In this document: positions 45,611 to 56,205 of the stretch, one piece after another | Layout of the letters: each line of letters starts with the position of its first letter | Position numbering within the stretch: the first letter of the stretch is position 1 | From: Sinotaia quadrata | Lineage: Eukaryota; Mollusca; Gastropoda; Architaenioglossa; Viviparidae | Direction of reading: 5' to 3' | Assembly: GCA_028829895.1 (NCBI GenBank) | Contig: CM054183.1 | Location: 75,813,571-75,877,570 of the forward strand | DNA length: 64,000 nt | The notes under the pieces: model-generated | Seen by the model: only the letters and a program-made list of their open reading frames with translations | Told to the model about the DNA's origin: nothing | Databases searched by the model: none | Translations under genes and position numbers: made by a program

Positions 45611-45869
45611 ATTAGAATTAGAATTGATTTTTCTCTCAACACATGTCCATGTACTCATGTTTTGCTTATTAAAAATACCAACTACAGGAAAGAAAAAAAA
45701 TACCTATGCCCTTCTTACATTAAACTAAATCAATCTATTTTCATTGATTATGGCAATAATGGAGTGCTCCGGACAGCTGGTAAATCTATGTTGTTCTTTG
45801 CTCGATTGCTAAACGGCTAAAAGTTATTTCTTGGCCAAAATTATTTAACGCCGTATCAGTATCTCGCTA

Positions 45870-46450
45870 ACGTAGTACTGTCACTAACTGTAGTACTGTC
45901 ACCAACTGCAATACTGTCACTAACTGTAGTTCTGTCACCAATTGCAATATTGTCACTAACTGTAGTTCTGTCACTAACTAATTTCACTAAACGTAGTACT
46001 ATAATAGTTACACTAACTGTAGTATTGTCAGTAACTGTAGTTCTGTCACTAACTAAAGTAATTTCACTAAACGTAGTACTATAATAGTTACACTAACTGT
46101 AGCACTGTCATTAACTGTAGTACTGTCACTAACTAAAGTAATTTCACTAAACGTAGTACTATAATAGTTACACTAACTGTAGTATTGTCAGTAACTGTAG
46201 TTCTGTCACTAACTAAAGTAATTTCACTAAACGTAGTACTATAATAGTTACACTAACTGTAGTATTGTCAGTAACTGTAGTACTGTCACTAACTGTAGTA
46301 CTGTCACTAACTAAAGTAATTTCACTAAACGTAGTACTATAATAGTTACACTAACTGTAGTATTGTCAGTAACTGTAGTACTGTTACTAACTGTAGTATT
46401 GTCAGTAACTCGAGTAATTTAATGAAATATAGTGCTATTGTTACTTACAT
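45870..46450. repeat. Higher-order minisatellite
   Basis: Short words AACTGTAGTACTGTCACT alternate with a longer block (GTAATTTCACTAAACGTAGT, then ACTATAATAGTTACACTAAC). The block recurs about five times at a spacing of about 60-110 bp. Confidence 0.9.
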
Positions 46451-46614
46451 TAACTGTAGTATTTGTCAGTAACTAAGGTAATTTAACTAACAATAGTACT
46501 GTCACTCAGTGTATTAATTTTACTAGTTGTAGTCCTTTCACTAACTTTAGTCTTACCAGCAATTATCGCTAAATAGAGCAATTTCACTAACAATAGTACT
46601 TACACTTATCTAAA

Positions 46615-46915
46615 TACTTTCACTAACTATTAGAAATAGCATTAGTTTTAGCAGTATCACTAACTGTAGAACTATCATTAGCTATAATACTTTCACTAAC
46701 TATTAGAAATAGCATTAGTTGTAGCAGTATCACTAACTGTAGAACTATCATTAGCTCTAATACTTTCACTAACTATTAGAAATAGCATTAGTTTTAGCAG
46801 TATCACTAACTGTAGAACTATCATTAGCTATAATACTTTCACTAACTATTAGAAATAGCATTAGTTTTAGCAGTATCACTAACTGTAGAACTATCATTAG
46901 CTATAATACTTTCAG
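46615..46915. repeat. 73-bp minisatellite, 4 copies
   Basis: CTAACTATTAGAAATAGCAT plus GTATCACTAACTGTAGAACT. Shares CACTAACTGTAG with the array at 45870, so both may come from one ancestral repeat. Confidence 0.95.
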
Positions 46916-47038
46916 TTCCGATGACTAAGTCCTGGTTGTTGTCGCCGTTGTTGTGGCGGGTGGGTGGGGTTACAGACCCCAGGCTGGAAACACACCAAGT
47001 GTGAATGTGCTCCTGGGATGTTCACCCTCTTCTCTAGC

Positions 47039-47266
47039 TTAGTGGTGTTGGCGCTGTTGTTGTTGTTGTCCCCGGCGTCCGTTGGGATGTATAAGGACAT
47101 GTGCTGGTGGCCAGTAAGGGTGGTCTAGCAGCAGTTGAATCATATCTGCAACGGGGTGGTTGTAATATCCCCATTGCATGAACTGTTGCTCACTGTGCCA
47201 TCGCCATTGCTGTCGTTGTTGTCGGCGGTAGTTGTGGTGGCGGTGATGTTGCGTTTCCTGTTGTCG
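47039..47266 (-). CDS. Possible Gln/His-rich terminal segment
   Basis: A minus-strand frame of 75 codons, from a CCACAG acceptor-like site to a stop, starts RQQETQHHRHHNYRRQQRQQ, has a centre FMQWGYYNHPVADMIQLLLD, and ends QQQQRQHH. The non-repetitive centre looks protein-like, but the acceptor has no pyrimidine tract, upstream frame has stops, and the area is a CAA-rich run (GTTGTT on the plus strand). Could be a pseudogene or chance. Confidence 0.25.
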   Translation of the reverse strand, partial: RQQETQHHRHHNYRRQQRQQWRWHSEQQFMQWGYYNHPVADMIQLLLDHPYWPPAHVLIHPNGRRGQQQQQRQHH

Positions 47267-47914
47267 CTGTGGTTATTTTTGTTGTTGTCGTCTGATGCTT
47301 GGTTGTGGGCGCCGTCTTTTTGTTTGGGGCTCTGTTCTGAAGTTTTGTCATTCTGTTGTGGTTGTCGTCATTTTTGTTGTTGATGTTGCAGCCCTAGGAG
47401 GTGTCTTTCGAGTTCGACGCTCTATCTCTGTTGGTTTGTCTTCCTACTTTTGGCAGTCAGCTGTTTTGATGCATTTTCCCTTTATTAATGCGTATTTGTC
47501 TGCTTGTTGTCTATTTTGATATTTTTCTTTTGTTTGTTGTCGTATGTATTGGTTTGAATTTCTTGTCTTTCTGTGCTAGCGGTTGCAGTCTGGCTCTTTT
47601 CGCTCTCCGTGCTGTTATTTGGTGTCTGTGTGAACGCCTGTTTTTTTCTCATTCTTTAGTGTTTGCGTAGAGTTGGCTTTTTTCTTTGGCAGAATTGTCT
47701 ACAATTTTGACCGAGTTTTTATATGGGTGCAAGAAAAATAAGTTAATCGGTTTAACGAGTTGACATAAGAATCTCGAGGCATGTTCTATTCTTAGATATG
47801 TAAGTTAGGGGATCTCTTGTTAACATAAAACAGGCCCCCGGAGGACTTTTGGATGTTACCATTATTACGAATGTAAGATACATTTAATTATTTGTGTTGT
47901 TTTTTTCTACTGAG
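47267..47914. other. GTT-rich region, no supported gene
   Basis: GTTGTT/GTCGTT words give open, Leu/Val/Cys-rich plus frames. GAGTTCGACGCTCTA at 47410-47424 is identical to 21071-21085. No gene supported. Confidence 0.3.
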
Positions 47915-47990
47915 CCATCCATGTGGCGGCCCTCCACGCACCATCAATTGGAAATTTTTCCCTCTGGCCTAAAAAGTTTGCGCACCCTTG
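47915..47990. mobile_element. hAT-like element end, fragment
   Basis: GGCGGCCCTCCACGCACC, then TGGCCTAAAAAGTTTGCG and CACCCTTG look like the subterminal and terminal part of a hAT element (reverse complement CAAGGGTGCGCAAACTTTTT). No partner end is seen nearby, so it is truncated. Confidence 0.4.
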
Positions 47991-48164
47991 ACATAAAAGG
48001 ATAAATCTTTCATGTTAGCCTAAAACTTCTTAGCATGGTGTGAGCCGGCATTGGCCTGTGATCCGAATGTAGGTTAGCTCTGCCATTTTTAATTTCTATT
48101 TATAAAACTGCGCGATATGACTCCTGGCGATTTTCTATACCATACAATCATACATGACTAAGAC

Positions 48165-48325
48165 CTTCTAACCAGCCCGATTAGGCAATAATTAGTTGTA
48201 TGCGGCCTTCTAACCAGCACGATTATGTAATAGTTAGTTGTATGCGGCCTTCTAACCAGCACGATTATGTAATAATTAGTTGTATGCTGCCTTCTAACCA
48301 GCACGATTATGTAATAGTTGTATGG
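48165..48325. repeat. 42-bp tandem repeat, ~4 copies
   Basis: CCTTCTAACCAGCACGATTA plus TTAGTTGTATGCGG. Confidence 0.95.
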
Positions 48326-48793
48326 GTGTACATGTTGCAAGGCTGGATGGGTGTACATTTTGATATTTAACATTTCACCATATATCTCTAAATATTATAT
48401 CTTACTTACATTTTGATATTTAACATTTCACCATATTAATTATACATAAAAACATTAAATGTGTTACTACGTGTGGAAGATTGTTCTGTCAGAAAAAAGT
48501 GGATGACAGGTTTTAAGTCTCCTTACTTTGGCCTGCAGATCGGTACCTTATTGTCAGTGACCTATGACCGATCCTGAGCGACGAAGGCAGCACTTGGTTC
48601 AGACCACCGGCCAGGACCAGACCACAGTGTTTAACATTGACGTACCCTATAGTTTTAATTAATTTCCTTCTTAAATATAGATTTGTTAGTGCCTAGATCA
48701 CTCGTGTTAGCGTGACTCTCTCTCACGTTGTATGTTGTCAGTCTTGTCACCTAATTAAATAAATTTTGCTGAATGTGTCAGGGGACTCGGAGC

Positions 48794-48799
48794 TTTATT
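48794..48799 (-). terminator. Poly(A) signal AATAAA
   Basis: Minus-strand AATAAA only 8 bases past the stop at 48808. Such a short 3' UTR is possible but unusual. Confidence 0.35.
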
Positions 48800-48807
48800 C
48801 TTGACTT

Positions 48808-48974
48808 TCATTCTACACTCTCTTCCTTCCTTCTGTGCAACCAACCAGAAGTGCGTTTTAAGGTTACAGGCAGCCCATGGTGGTGGGAGAGTTGATATCT
48901 TGTACTCATCTCCCAACAAAACGTCAAAGTCATAAGACAGTCCTCGACAATTTTAAAGTCTAAATTAACCTTAC
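48808..48974 (-). CDS. Possible terminal exon, unrecognised
   Basis: After a pyrimidine-rich acceptor (TTTACTTTACATTTCTTAG) the frame gives two bases and 55 codons: KVNLDFKIVEDCLMTLTFC and on to LKRTSGWLHRRKEESVE, then a stop and AATAAA. CTTAG|GTAAGG could also be a donor, which would reverse the reading. No family recognised and no upstream exon found. Confidence 0.35.
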
Positions 48975-49514
48975 CTAAGAAATGTAAAGTAAAAGTCAAC
49001 CGGATGCAGTTTTATTAGCTTCTTTTGTGTAAATGTGAACACAAACAGTAGAATAGATAGCTGTTGTCAGAAGCACATTCCATGATAACCCAAAAAATAT
49101 TTTACTGTTATACAGAAGAATATACTGTTTGAAATCAGACCAGTTATATCACTTTGTGCATCTTTTCCAAGTGTCAAAACATTCTTTATCTTTTATGCGT
49201 CTCAGAAGTCCTGATAAAATGAATGAAATTCTGGAGTTCTACTTGGGACAAGTAATTTCCATTGTGATGGTCAAGATGTCCACAAAAAAACTAACGACTT
49301 TTTAGCCAACGTTTGAATAATAGTAGCGCCAGTGTTTACATTCCTATTTAATCACTCTCTTAAAACAACTATCGATAGATATTTAATCACTCTCTTAAAA
49401 CAACTATCGATAGTAACATTGCATTCGAAGAGATTGCAAGAGTTTTCCATTTCTGATCATTTTCTGGCGATGCAAAATTCTCTTTTAATTTTGGACTTAA
49501 GTTTTTTGTTAATC

Positions 49515-49700
49515 TGAGCAACCGGCATTAAACTTACTAGCAAGACAACTAATAGAGTAACCGGCATTAAACTTGCTACTAAGATGACTAATAGAATAGC
49601 CGGCATTAAACTTGCTACTAAGATGACTAATAGAATAACCGGCTTTAAACTTGCTACCAAGACGACTAATAGAGTGATCGGCGCGATATTAAGCTTACTA
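49515..49700. repeat. 39-bp minisatellite, ~5 copies
   Basis: GGCATTAAACTTGCTACTAA plus GATGACTAATAGAATAACC. A 34-bp duplication (TTTAATCACTCTCTTAAAAC) lies at 49345-49412. Confidence 0.95.
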
Positions 49701-50139
49701 CCAAGTTTGAACAAGCTGAAAGTTTTATTTAGTTTACCACGTCTTCTTCAAAATTTGACAAACTGTACCAGTCTTGATGTAGACTTTTAACCACACAATC
49801 CTTAAAAGTGCTTCGCTGCACTTTTAGAGGTGTTAATCTCCCCCCCCCCCAAATAAAAATGGAAGAGGAAAGTTGGAAGTATATAATATTACTATATTCT
49901 TTTATTACCAAAGAACTGTAATTACATTCATAATGATATTACCAAATTCCTTTATAATCACAGTATTATTACAAAAGACATATATTACCATATTACTTTA
50001 TTGCCAAATTATTATTATATTCCTTTATTACCAAAACTCGAGTATTATCATATTCCTTTATCATCAGAAACTTTTTATGTCGTGTAATCGTGATTTTCAT
50101 GTTTACTTTTCAACTAGTTACCATACGTTTGAATGACAT

Positions 50140-50545
50140 AAACATTTATTACTAAAGGTATACCATAAATTTGTATTGATATGTATTACTAAAGGTATAC
50201 CAAAAATTTGTATTGATATGTATTACTGAAGATATTATTATATATTTGTATTGATATAATAAATATGTATTACTAAAGGTAAGTCTTACTATAAATTTGT
50301 ACTGATATGTATTACTAAAGGTATGTATTACCATAAAGTTGTACTGATTTGTATTACCATGTTGGAGCATTACAAAGTGTAGTACCACAGACATTCATTA
50401 TCTTAAAGATGTATTAACACCTAGCTGTGATTGTAGTACCACAGACATTCATTATCTTAAAGATGTATTAACACCTAGCTGTGATTGTAGTACCACAGAC
50501 ATTCATTATCTTAAAGATGTATTAACACCTAGCTGTGATTGTATA
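50140..50545. repeat. Two arrays: ~40-bp and 54-bp
   Basis: 50140-50350: ATTACTAAAGGTATACC with AAATTTGTATTGATATGT, decayed. 50375-50545: three near-identical 54-bp copies starting GTAGTACCACAGACATTCAT. Confidence 0.9.
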
Positions 50546-50744
50546 CCGAAATGTTTATTACCCAAAGAAACGTACTACCAAATTGTGTGTGGATATAGAT
50601 TAATGTGTGTACTATAGAAATAAACATATAATACCACAGACGTGTAAGGAAAGTAAGGAAACAGGCTGTGTATTGAACGTCTCAGCCTGTGTTGTGGTAT
50701 TAGCATTGCCTAAGTACACATTCTCTCTTGAGTTTCATGTATGT

Positions 50745-51420
50745 CCTAATGTGTATATAGAACTATCTACGTACAATGTGAGTTTCATTGAGTGTCCAAT
50801 TAGAGATGATGTGCTAATAGAATTGTCCAAGTACAATGTGAGTTTCATTGTGTGTCCAATTAGAGATGATGTGCTAATAGAATTGTCCAAGTACAATGTG
50901 AGTTTCATTGTGTGTCCAATTAGAGATGATGTGCTAATAGAATTGTCCAAGTACAATGTGAGTTTCATTGTGTGTCCAATCAGAGATTATGTGCTAACAG
51001 AATTGTCCAAGTACAATGTGAGTTTCATTGTGTGTCCAATGAGAGATGATGTGCTAACAGAATTGTCCAAGTACAATGTGAGTTTCATTGTGTGTCCAAT
51101 CAGAGATGATGTGCTAACAGAATTGTCCAAGTACAATGTGAGTTTCATTGTGTGTCCAATCAGAGATGATGTGTTAACAGAATTGTCCAAGCAAATGTGA
51201 GTTTCATTGTGTGTCCAATCAGAGATGATGTGCTAACAGAATTGTCCAAGTACAATGTGAATTTCATTGTGTATCCAATCAGAGATGATGTGCTAACAGA
51301 ATTGTCCAAGTACAATGTGGGTTTCATTGTGTGTCCAATCAGAGATGATGTGCTAACAGAATTGTCCAAGTACAATGTGAGTTTCATTGTGTCCAATTAG
51401 AGATGATGTGCTAACAGAAC
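50745..51420. repeat. 60-bp minisatellite, 11 copies
   Basis: Unit starts TCCAAGTACAATGTGAGTTT. Twenty codons, open on both strands: the plus strand reads LSKYNVSFIVCPIRDDVLTE. One unit at about 51190 is 59 bp long and breaks the frame, and copies show no synonymous bias I can judge, so I treat it as non-coding. Confidence 0.95.
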
Positions 51421-51599
51421 TGCATACGTGCAATGTCTCACGTTGTGTCGTTTGAGAGGTAACATAGTATTGGAACATATACATACAGTGTGAATATGCA
51501 TCTTATAAGAGGTGTAATGCTGTTATAATTGCCTCTGTACAGTGTGTGTCCTTTGAGAGGTGTAATGCATGAACAAATAGTTCCCCCTCCCCCTTTAAA

Positions 51600-52010
51600 T
51601 ATAACTGTCTGCTGCTGTTTAAATGGACAAGTAGATCCCACCAGTCCAAAACAATAACTGTCTGCTACTGTTTAATTGGACAAGTAGATTCCACCAGTCC
51701 AAAACAATAACTGTTTGCTACTGTTTAATTGGGCAAGTAGATCCCACCAGCCCAAAACAATAACTGTATGCTACTGTTTAACATGGACAAGTAGTTCCCA
51801 CCCTTCTAAAACGATAAATGCTACTGTTTAATTGGACAAGTAGGTCCCACCAGTCCAAAACAATAACTGTTTGCTACTGTTTGATTGGGCAAGTAGATCC
51901 CACCAGTCCAAAACAATAACTGTATGCTACTGTTTAACATGGACAAGTAGTTCCCACCCTTCCAAATTACTGTTTGCCTTGAACAAGTAGTTCCCACCCT
52001 TCTAAAACGA
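51600..52010. repeat. ~55-bp minisatellite, ~8 copies
   Basis: AAACAATAACTGTCTGCTAC plus GGACAAGTAGATCCCACCAG. It abuts the 3' end of the galaxin-like gene. Confidence 0.9.
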
Positions 52011-52030
52011 TAAATGTCTGCCACTGTTTG

Positions 52031-52461
52031 TCATGGGCAAGTTATCATGACTACACCGGTACAGCAAACGTGTGTGTCGGTGTTGTAAACCTGGGTTCCG
52101 CAACAAGCTGGCGTCGTGTGTCTTTCCTTATACTGGATAACCCCACCACAACACATGTGCGTGCCGGAGTTGTACACGTATTGCCCGCAACAAGCAGTAG
52201 CAACATGTCCCTTCTTGTACTGAATAACCCCATCGCAACACGTGTGTGTGCCGGAGTTGTACACTTGGGCTCCACAGCAGCCAGACGAGACGTGGCCCCC
52301 TTTGTTCTGCACGACGCCCTGACAGCACACAGACGTCCGGACATTGTACGCTGTGACGTCACAGCACGAGGTTTCGGCGTTACTGGTCTTGTCTTGGACC
52401 ACTCCGTTACAGCAAAGCTGTGTATCCGAATTAAATTCAGTTTCATTTCCACAAGATTTTC
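52031..52461 (-). CDS. Galaxin-like exon 2 (repeat exon)
   Basis: Acceptor TTGGTACTGTGCAG at 52462; two bases then 143 codons including the stop at 52031. Repeat landmarks: CCGAQVYNSGTHTCCDGVIQ, CCGQYVYNSGTHMCCGGVIQ and CCGTQVYNTDTHVCCTGVV. The frame is open upstream of the acceptor with its own hydrophobic Met start, but splicing to the exon at 55258 gives a much better signal peptide. Confidence 0.85.
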
Positions 52462-55258
52462 CTGCACAGTACCAATAAATAAAACACACACAAAATAAAT
52501 AAAAGTGGATAGAATTCGGAGACAAAATAGAAAAACTTGGCAATAGTACAGAGAAAAGCTTACACTTTGTACAAAGAAACACTTGGCAATAGTACAGAGA
52601 AAAGCTTACACTTATACAAAGAAAAACTTGAGATTGACACGCAGATCAAAGTATGGAATATTAAGCGAAAAACTTCACGAATGAGTGAGAAGAATTTTTT
52701 TTGAAAAATAAAGTGCAGGTCAAAATATACAGGATCATTTTCTTAAAATCTACATATTCACATAGGAGTATCGAGAGAAATTTAGGGACAATTCAATAAG
52801 TCACAACTCCAGTCACCACACGATATTTAGAGGCAATTCAATAAGTCACAACTCCAGTCACCACATGCTATTTAGAGGAAATGCAATAAGTCCTAGTCGC
52901 CAAGTGATATTTAGAGGAAATGCAATACGTCTTAACACTCGGCACCAATTAATATTTAATTTAGGGGCAATGCAATACATCAAATCTGTAAGCGCCAAGT
53001 GATATTTAGAGGCAATGCAATAAATCACAATTTTAGGTTTATTTTTAAGAGTGTAATGGTATATTATCTTTACTTTTTCTGTGTAAATCTTTATCTTTCT
53101 TATGTGTTTATGCAATTTGTACTGTGTAGTATTTTCTATACTTGATATTGCGCAGTGCTTGGATTATTATGTTTGTCCAATAGTAATCGTCATCGTTATC
53201 ATTATCATTTATCTGATAACGTGATTATTTGCGTGATCGAAAAAGAGCATACTGAATTGATAGATACAGCAAGTCGTCGACTTACGACTAATCGACTGCG
53301 ACCCGACCGCGAATATATACTGTATAACTGGCAGTGCGTTTGTAAAATAGGAGGGTCGGTGGGAGGGGTAGGAGGAACAGAGGCGGCGGGATGATACAAT
53401 GGAGAGATTGAAAGACCCTTTAATATATTAGTCACATCAGTGTGCCTATACTATATGTAGACAAATAACGGGCAGACCGACAACGACCAAATCAACTTCC
53501 GACCGTTCTGTCGGAACCGATTGCTGTCTAAGTCGACGACTTGTTATATAAAGAGGGATGGACGGACAGACAGACAGAGATATAGATAGAAAAGCGCATA
53601 TTGTCAAGGTTAGAAAGATTTATGTAATAAATATGAAGGAGATAGTAATGTAAATGATAAAACGTAGAGATTCGTGAAATCTAACTGACTCTTTAGGGGG
53701 ATATTTTTTCTTTCGGGAATTTCAAAATGCCTCCAGATTTCAAGTCATTGTGGTGTTTTCACACTTCTCGATGACAGTCTTCTGTGGCCTGTCTTTAGGA
53801 CAACGCAAAAGCGTGTCAGTAAAACTGTCAGGACGATAATTTACTTAATGCCACGAATCTATCACAGTGAAAACAAGTGACAAAAGAAAAATCGTGCGCG
53901 AGAATACGATAACCTAACGAGTGCTATGATGCGGTAACCTAATGAGTGCTATGATGCGGTAACCTAACGAGTGCTATGATACGGTAACCTAATGAGTGCT
54001 ATGATGCGGTAACCTAACGAGTGCTATGATGCGGTAACCTAATGTAATGCTATAATGCGGTTTTGTAAAATTGTTACATTAACATAATCACTATCTGGCA
54101 AACGCACGTGTTTAAGTCGTATCCCACAGTTTCATTTGACATTATTTATATTTCAAGAAACCAAAACATTTGCATTATTATTAACAGTCCAATGAACTTA
54201 TCGTTATGTTTATCATTCAAATCACCTCCATTTATCTGATCAATTCCAAATCACGAAATTCCAAGATTGAGGATAAACCAGTAGATCTATTTTGATTGTC
54301 TTTATTAAAAGTTTTTTTTTCCTCGCTATCTTCCCCCAGAATTTATTAAAAATGTTTTAATAGTACATTCGTCTCTAACCTGGAGATAATTTATTAATAG
54401 GCCTATATCAGCTACTAACCTGAAGAACATTTATTAGAATGTTAGTTACTAAATGGAAATACTAGTACTAAAAGGAAGAGTGTTTATTAATATACTAATT
54501 ACTAACCAGAAGAGTGTTAATTATATTAGTATTAGTTTTCAAATAAAAATGTGTTTATTAGTATGCTAGTTACTAATTGGAAGAGTGTTTATTAATAGTA
54601 TTAGTTACTAAGCCGAACATTATAAACTGCTACGACCATGGTAGTTGCAAGAAGTATCTACTGCAGTGTGTAAGTGTAAGGAATAAACTGCACCCTGTTG
54701 ATTTCTGGTACAAGGAAGTTACTGGAAATTGCTACAATTGTTGTTCTGCCTGAGGGAGCAAACACGGCAAAGGAGCGCCCAGGTTAGTCTTGAGGGAATA
54801 ATAGCTAGTCAGTGTTCTACAATGTGAGGAGGGAATCACGGGGAATTGACAGTCATAATGTAAACAATAAACTTGTGACTTTCTTACAAAAAGCATGCGA
54901 AAGACTATTGAGCAGCATCTAAACCAGGCTAATGTACAAACTATTATCACTTATTTCTAATAACTCCATTTCTGTTCTCTGCTAAGAAGTATCTTGTTAT
55001 TTGTATTGACACTAATCTATAACGTCAAGATTTCTCTCTTCGGTACGAAGCCAATAATGCCGGTCATCAAATAACTAACTCACATGCGTTATGCTTCCCC
55101 CTTCCTCTTGTAAGCCCAGTAACAAGTAAGCATGGAATGGTGTTTAGGAAAAAGTAAGCAAGTTGGAATGATGTTTAGGAAAAAGTATTTTTACCGTGCA
55201 CGAAGTAGACAGTACACAACAGGACCATGGCGAAGAGTTTGTTCGGATGGCGCTCCAT
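52031..55258 (-). CDS. Galaxin-like secreted dicysteine-repeat protein (2 exons)
   Basis: Exon 1 is 55195-55258 and exon 2 is 52031-52461. The junction completes a Gly, and the protein is 164 aa. Residues 1-22 (MERHPNKLFAMVLLCTVYFV, HG) form a signal peptide. The mature part has nine Cys-Cys pairs in repeats of the form CCG-x3-YN-x-GTH-x-CC-x-GVIQYK, the hallmark of galaxin, first known from the coral skeletal matrix and also found as galaxin-like proteins in molluscs. It is presumably secreted and disulfide-rich, and may act in extracellular or biomineral matrix (family knowledge plus inference). The last repeat stops early (CCTGVVMITCP), so the protein is short for the family, or a final exon was missed. 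Confidence 0.8.
52545..53035. repeat. Short duplications in galaxin-like intron
   Basis: A ~41-bp duplication (CACTTGGCAATAGTACAGAG / AACTTGGCAATAGTACAGAG) at 52535-52625, then five diverged ~46-bp copies of GATATTTAGAGGCAATGCAA at 52780-53030. 53036-53269 is unique. Confidence 0.85.
53270..53543. mobile_element. MITE-like element with inverted ends, 274 bp
   Basis: Begins CAAGTCGTCGACTTA and ends with its exact reverse complement. Similarity continues inward (CGACTAATCG versus GACAGCAATCG, then CGACCG), giving imperfect inverted ends of about 45 bp. No frame inside is convincing. I see no target duplication (ATACAG left, TTATAT right), so the class is unknown. It lies in the galaxin-like intron. 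Confidence 0.5.
53915..54052. repeat. 25-bp minisatellite, 5 copies
   Basis: GAGTGCTATGATGCGGTAAC plus CTAAC/T. Degenerate TTATTAATATACTAGTTACT words follow at 54360-54615. Confidence 0.9.
54616..55190. other. Unique part of galaxin-like intron
   Basis: No further coding exon seen. A short duplication (GGAATGATGTTTAGGAAAAAG) lies just left of exon 1. Confidence 0.4.
55195..55258 (-). CDS. Galaxin-like exon 1 (signal peptide)
   Basis: An in-frame TGA directly precedes the ATG at 55258, which fixes the start. 21 codons plus one base end at donor CACG|GTAAAA. The peptide has a basic n-region (MERHPNKLF) and hydrophobic core (AMVLLCTVYFV). The single leftover base fits exon 2 exactly. Confidence 0.7.
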
Positions 55259-55259
55259 T

Positions 55260-56050
55260 CAGAAACTTAATGATAAGACAAGTCAAGACAAAGAGTTTCC
55301 AAAATGGAAAAATTAAAAACTAATTTTAATGAAAGGTGACTCTTCACTAACATACATTATTATACTAAGATTGAAAGAAGAAACCGGGTTATATCCTCAG
55401 CAAATGACCTTGCATCAACATACATTTTTATTTTACATCAGACCTGGTGTAATTGATTTCTTCTCGCATTTAATGCAGGCCTGGTGTAATTGATCGTCTC
55501 TCACATTTAATGAGTGACGTCTGCTTGTTGTTTGCAACAGCTGGACAATCTCGAATACTCTTTTCAATAAGACTATTGCAATAATTGCCTCATTTTCCAA
55601 AATTAAAAAAAAAAACCCACATTCCAACTACAATACGATAGGAGTTTTCCAAACAGTCGTTAATATCCATAGTTAACACAAGAATACAAATTCTATAATT
55701 AATTAAATCTGATGTATTGAAAGTCCTCCAAAAAAATAACTCATTTAAAATGTTTCTTTTAATTATGTTAGTTTTCTGGGGTTTTTTTTAAACCGGACAA
55801 ATACGATTTAATATTTTCTTAAACTATAAACAATTAATAGAAACACATGCATGGATGTACAGTTGAACTGGAGAAAATTAAACGAGACATTAAATCAGTC
55901 GTTATGAATATTTTCCATTCAAACGACATGATACAACTTTCGCCTTTTTTATCCAATGCCATCAAAGCCCGACCACAAGAAACAGTGGTTGTCTGCTTTT
56001 GCAGGTGAAAATCCTCTATGTGTGTATGTATGCTGATAAAACTTGTACTG
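55260..56050. other. 5' flank of galaxin-like gene
   Basis: AT-rich, with a ~57-bp imperfect duplication (CCTGGTGTAATTGATC) at 55440-55510. No TATA box or clear promoter motif stands out. Confidence 0.4.
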
Positions 56051-56054
56051 TTGA

Positions 56055-56205
56055 AAACCCTGTACCAGTTATATAATGTATGTTGAGTTATACCAGTTAT
56101 ACAATGTAAGTCAAGTTATACCAGAATTATATAATGTAAGTCAAGCTATACCAGAGTTATACAATGTAAGTTGAGTTATACCAGAGTTATACAATTCAGC
56201 CACTA
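56055..56205. repeat. ~30-bp minisatellite, 5 copies
   Basis: GTTATACCAGAGTTATACAA plus TGTAAGTCAA. Confidence 0.9.

Noticed and set aside
47135..47670. Leu/Val/Cys-rich plus frames
   Set aside because: Produced by GTT/GTC-rich low-complexity DNA.
52031..52582. Galaxin-like frame starting at its own upstream Met
   Set aside because: A good acceptor at 52462 and an exactly phased signal-peptide exon at 55195-55258 explain the gene better.
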